A DNA stretch of 9,881 nucleotides from the NCBI GenBank assembly GCA_018648945.1, contig JABGQJ010000253.1, positions 1 through 9,881 of the forward strand. The letters run 5' to 3'. Below the pieces are notes generated by a model. The model did no database searches. It saw nothing but the letters and a program-made list of their open reading frames with translations, and had not been told where the DNA came from. The first letter of the stretch is position 1; the number at the start of each line of letters is the position of its first letter. The translations under genes were made by a program, and so were the position numbers. Below, in pieces: positions 7,812-9,881 of the stretch. This stretch comes from Victivallales bacterium (GTDB lineage: Bacteria > Verrucomicrobiota > Lentisphaeria > Oligosphaerales > Lenti-02).

Positions 7812-8279
7812 ATGATGGATCCAATTACTCAGCAAGCGCTGACTCAGGCTGGTGCCTTCGCCGCCATCGGTCTCTCGGCCGTTGGCTCTGCCCTTGGTTG
7901 CGGAGCAGCCGGTGCCGCCGCCGTCGGTGCCTGGAAGAAGTGCTACGCCCAGGACCGTCCCGCTCCCTTCCAGCTGGCGGTATTCGCCGGCGCACCACTC
8001 TCCCAGACCATCTACGGCATGATCCTCATGTTCCTGATCGCCGGCAAGGCGGAGGGCCACCCGGCTTCCTGGCCTCTCTTCCTCATCCTGGGCATCGTCG
8101 GCGGCATCGCCATGGGCGCGTCCGCTTGGATGCAGGGCAAGGCCGCTGCCGGTTCGTGCGACGCCTTTGCCGAGACCGGACAGGGCTTCACCAACTATCT
8201 CATGGCCCTCGGCATCATCGAGACAGTCGCCATCTTCGTCATGGCCTTCGGCGTCGTTCTACTGGGCAACTTCAGCTAG
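7812..8279 (+). CDS. atpK: V/A-type ATP synthase subunit K (rotor ring proteolipid)
   Basis: A 155-residue, four-helix proteolipid (two fused hairpins) that forms the membrane rotor ring. Membrane helices lie at about 13-40 (Gly/Ala-rich), 53-77, 87-110 and 128-152. The ion-carrying carboxylate is E137 in LGIIETVAIFVMAF, in the fourth helix. The first hairpin has Gln65 instead of a carboxylate (PLSQTIYG), so each subunit has one ion site, as in other V-type K subunits. S64, Q65, Q108 (MQGK) and E137 align with T64, Q65, Q110 and E139 of the Enterococcus hirae Na+-binding NtpK, as I recall that sequence, suggesting Na+ coupling. The start ATG is preceded by AAAGGAG (7797-7803); a second ATG follows at 7815. 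It is the last gene of the operon. Confidence 0.97.
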   Translation: MMDPITQQALTQAGAFAAIGLSAVGSALGCGAAGAAAVGAWKKCYAQDRPAPFQLAVFAGAPLSQTIYGMILMFLIAGKAEGHPASWPLFLILGIVGGIAMGASAWMQGKAAAGSCDAFAETGQGFTNYLMALGIIETVAIFVMAFGVVLLGNFS

Positions 8280-8307
8280 ACACCGCCACTTGACGACCTG
8301 CTTCTCC

Positions 8308-8356
8308 TCGGGGGCGCGCGGACCGCATAATGCGGACCACGCGCCCCCGATCTTTT
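8308..8356 (+). terminator. Rho-independent terminator of the ATPase operon
   Basis: An 11-bp perfect GC-rich stem (TCGGGGGCGCG at 8308-8318 with CGCGCCCCCGA at 8340-8350) is extended by a GG/CC step and a CCGCA/TGCGG step around a TAA loop, with single mismatches between the blocks. It is followed at once by TCTTTT. It begins 28 bases after the atpK stop, so it should close the ATPase transcript before the next gene. Confidence 0.88.
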
Positions 8357-8417
8357 GAATACCAAGCCAGTGGCGATTACAGTCTCGGGAACACACCCGC
8401 ACCCAGTGGCAGGAACC
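8357..8417 (+). promoter_or_regulatory. Upstream region of the glycyl radical enzyme gene
   Basis: About 60 bases separate the terminator from the next start codon. A ribosome site AGGAA lies at 8411-8415, only 2 bases before the ATG at 8418. I see no convincing -10/-35 pair, so the gene either has a promoter I cannot recognise or depends on read-through of the terminator. Confidence 0.35.
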
Positions 8418-9881
8418 ATGAACGACCGAGTCCGCCAACTCCGCAAGCAATCCATGTCCGCCCGCCCCACCATCTCCCCGGAGCGCGCGCAACTGCTCAC
8501 CCGGTTCTGCCAGAGCGGCGCAGCACGCGGATCCTCAGCCCCCGTGGCTCGGGCTCTCGCTCTCCAGCACATCCTCGAACACCGCACGATCTGCATCAAC
8601 GAGCAGGAACTGATCGTCGGCGAACGCGGTCCCGCACCCAAGGCTACGCCCACCTACCCCGAGCTCTGCTGCCACAGTCTCGACGATCTGCGCGTGGTCG
8701 GCGAGCGCGAGCGCACCCCCTTCGACGTGTCCGCCGAGACGCTCGCCATCTACGAGCGGGAGATCATCCCCTTCTGGCGTGGGCACACCATGCGCGAACA
8801 GGTGTTCGGCCTGATGAGCAGCGAATGGCAAACCGCCTTCGATGCCGGGATCTTCACCGAGTTCATGGAGCAACGAGCCCCCGGGCACGCCATCCTCGAC
8901 GACAAGATCTACCGACGGGGGTTCCACGACTTCCAGCAAGACATCGAAGCCCATCGCGCCCGGCTCGACTACCTGAACGATCCGCAGGCCTACCACAAGA
9001 ACGAAGAGCTCAAGGCCATGGGTATCTGTTGCGACGCGATCATCCGCTTCGCCCAGCGCCATGCCGAGCTCGCCCGGCTGTTGGCGGCCAAGGCCGATAC
9101 GCCCACCCGCCGGGACGAGCTTCTCCTCATCGCCGAGACCTGCGAGCACGTCCCCGCCCATGCCCCTCGCACCTTCCACGAAGCCCTGCAAGCCTACTGG
9201 TTCACCCACCTTGGTGTCATCACCGAACTCAACACTTGGGACTCCTACGACCCCGGACGCCTAGACCAGCACCTCCTGCCCTTCTACGAACGCGAATCCG
9301 CGGCCAACACCCTCACCCGCGACCACGCCAAGGAGTTGCTGGAGTGCTTCTGGATCAAGTTCCACAACCAACCCGCACCCCCCAAGGTGGACATCACCGA
9401 GGAGCAGAGCGGCACCTATCAGGACTTCGCCCTGATCAACGTCGGCGGGGTCACCCCGGACGGCGACGATGCGGTCAACGACCTCTCCTACCTCATCCTC
9501 GAAGTGGTCGAGGACATGCGGCTGATCCAGCCCAGCGCCTGCGTCCAATTCAGCGAAAACAACCCACCCGAGTTCCTCAAGCGCGCCTGCGAAGTGGCCC
9601 GCACCGGCATCGGCCAGCCGTCCATGTTCAACACCGACGTCATCATCCAGGAGATGCTGCACGCTGGCAAGACCCTCGCCGACGCCCGTACCGGCGGCCC
9701 CAGCGGCTGCGTGACCATCAGCTCCTTCGGCAAGGAAAGCTGCACTCTCACCGGCTACCTCAACTGGCCCAAGATCCTCGAACTGGCGCTCCACAACGGC
9801 ATGGACCCGCGCACCGGTCACCAGCTCGGCCCGCAGACCGGCCTCGCCAGCGAGTTCGCCACCTTTGCCGACCTCTACGCG
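8418..9881 (+). CDS. Glycyl radical enzyme, hydroxyproline-dehydratase-like, with GCVT active site (3' end outside window)
   Basis: The first 488 codons of a pyruvate formate-lyase/glycyl radical family enzyme; the family is usually about 790-850 residues, so the C-terminal part with the radical glycine lies beyond the window. The N-terminus MNDRVRQLRKQSM and the segments TWDSYDPGRLDQHLLPFYE (273-291), LLECFWIKFHNQPAPPKV and SCTLTGYLNWPKILELALHNG are closest, as I recall them, to trans-4-hydroxy-L-proline dehydratase (HypD). The active-site cysteine is C431 in GPSGCVTISSFGKES, matching HypD Cys434. The dehydratases have Cys-x-Glu here, but this protein has T433, so the acid/base glutamate is missing and the reaction may differ. 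Such enzymes are oxygen-sensitive and need a radical-SAM activase, not found in this window. It is separated from the ATPase by a terminator. Identity as a GRE is sure; the substrate is not. Confidence 0.92.
   Translation, partial: MNDRVRQLRKQSMSARPTISPERAQLLTRFCQSGAARGSSAPVARALALQHILEHRTICINEQELIVGERGPAPKATPTYPELCCHSLDDLRVVGERERTPFDVSAETLAIYEREIIPFWRGHTMREQVFGLMSSEWQTAFDAGIFTEFMEQRAPGHAILDDKIYRRGFHDFQQDIEAHRARLDYLNDPQAYHKNEELKAMGICCDAIIRFAQRHAELARLLAAKADTPTRRDELLLIAETCEHVPAHAPRTFHEALQAYWFTHLGVITELNTWDSYDPGRLDQHLLPFYERESAANTLTRDHAKELLECFWIKFHNQPAPPKVDITEEQSGTYQDFALINVGGVTPDGDDAVNDLSYLILEVVEDMRLIQPSACVQFSENNPPEFLKRACEVARTGIGQPSMFNTDVIIQEMLHAGKTLADARTGGPSGCVTISSFGKESCTLTGYLNWPKILELALHNGMDPRTGHQLGPQTGLASEFATFADLYA

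Noticed and set aside
2245..7813. Very long minus-strand open frames (about 596, 603 and 639 codons) opposite atpA, atpB/atpD and atpI
   Set aside because: They mirror the real genes almost end to end, their translations show no recognisable domain, and the plus-strand genes carry all the conserved motifs. Such frames are a by-product of high-GC codon use.
8535..9209. Minus-strand open frame of 224 codons opposite the glycyl radical enzyme
   Set aside because: The plus-strand frame encodes clear family motifs through the same region. The antisense translation is low-complexity and unlike any family I recognise.
8418..9881. Pairing the minus-strand radical-SAM-like protein at 1-862 with the glycyl radical enzyme as its activase
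   Set aside because: Activases are shorter enzymes that need an intact CxxxCxxC. This protein lacks it, has a SPASM-like tail, and is over 7 kb away on the other strand.
1..9881. CRISPR arrays, tRNA or rRNA genes, insertion sequences and phage genes
   Set aside because: No repeat-spacer pattern, RNA gene signature, transposase or terminal inverted repeats could be seen anywhere in the window.

Overview
The window is a high-GC bacterial stretch dominated by one complete-looking, plus-strand operon for a V/A-type rotary ATPase, flanked by two genes cut off by the window edges. The ATPase gene order is E, DUF2764, A, B, D, I, K. This compact order, and the sequence signatures of the A subunit (GPFGAGKT P-loop, GERAGE catalytic loop), match the branch of bacterial V-ATPases I know from Chlamydiae, Bacteroidetes and some spirochaetes. 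Together with the high GC and an anaerobic-type glycyl radical enzyme, this suggests an anaerobic or facultative bacterium, perhaps a free-living or gut relative in the PVC group. That placement is inference; no marker gene here settles it.

Layout: positions 1-862 (minus strand) hold the N-terminal 287 codons of a radical-SAM-like protein. It has a good GGEP motif and a Cys-rich SPASM-like tail, but no CxxxCxxC cluster motif. A divergent intergenic region of about 180 bp follows, with AT-rich promoter-like sequence and a 10-bp palindrome. Positions 1046-8279 carry the ATPase operon with gaps of 9 to 38 bp between genes, which fits a single transcript. A strong GC-rich hairpin with a T-rich tail at 8308-8356 ends it. 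From 8418 to the window end is the first 488 codons of a glycyl radical enzyme resembling trans-4-hydroxyproline dehydratase, with the active-site cysteine in a Gly-Cys-Val-Thr context instead of the Gly-Cys-x-Glu seen in the dehydratases.

How the genes work together: A and B form the catalytic hexamer, D the central rotor shaft, E a peripheral stalk, I (subunit a) the membrane stator with the essential arginine, and K the ion-carrying rotor ring. K keeps the Gln/Ser/Gln/Glu residues that bind Na+ in the Enterococcus hirae ring, so the enzyme may be Na+-coupled. No genes for subunits C, F or G/H are present; DUF2764 sits where an unassigned stalk or adaptor subunit would be expected. The two flanking genes have no evident functional tie to the ATPase. 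No tRNA, rRNA, CRISPR or insertion sequence was seen, and no gene-free stretch exceeds 300 bases.
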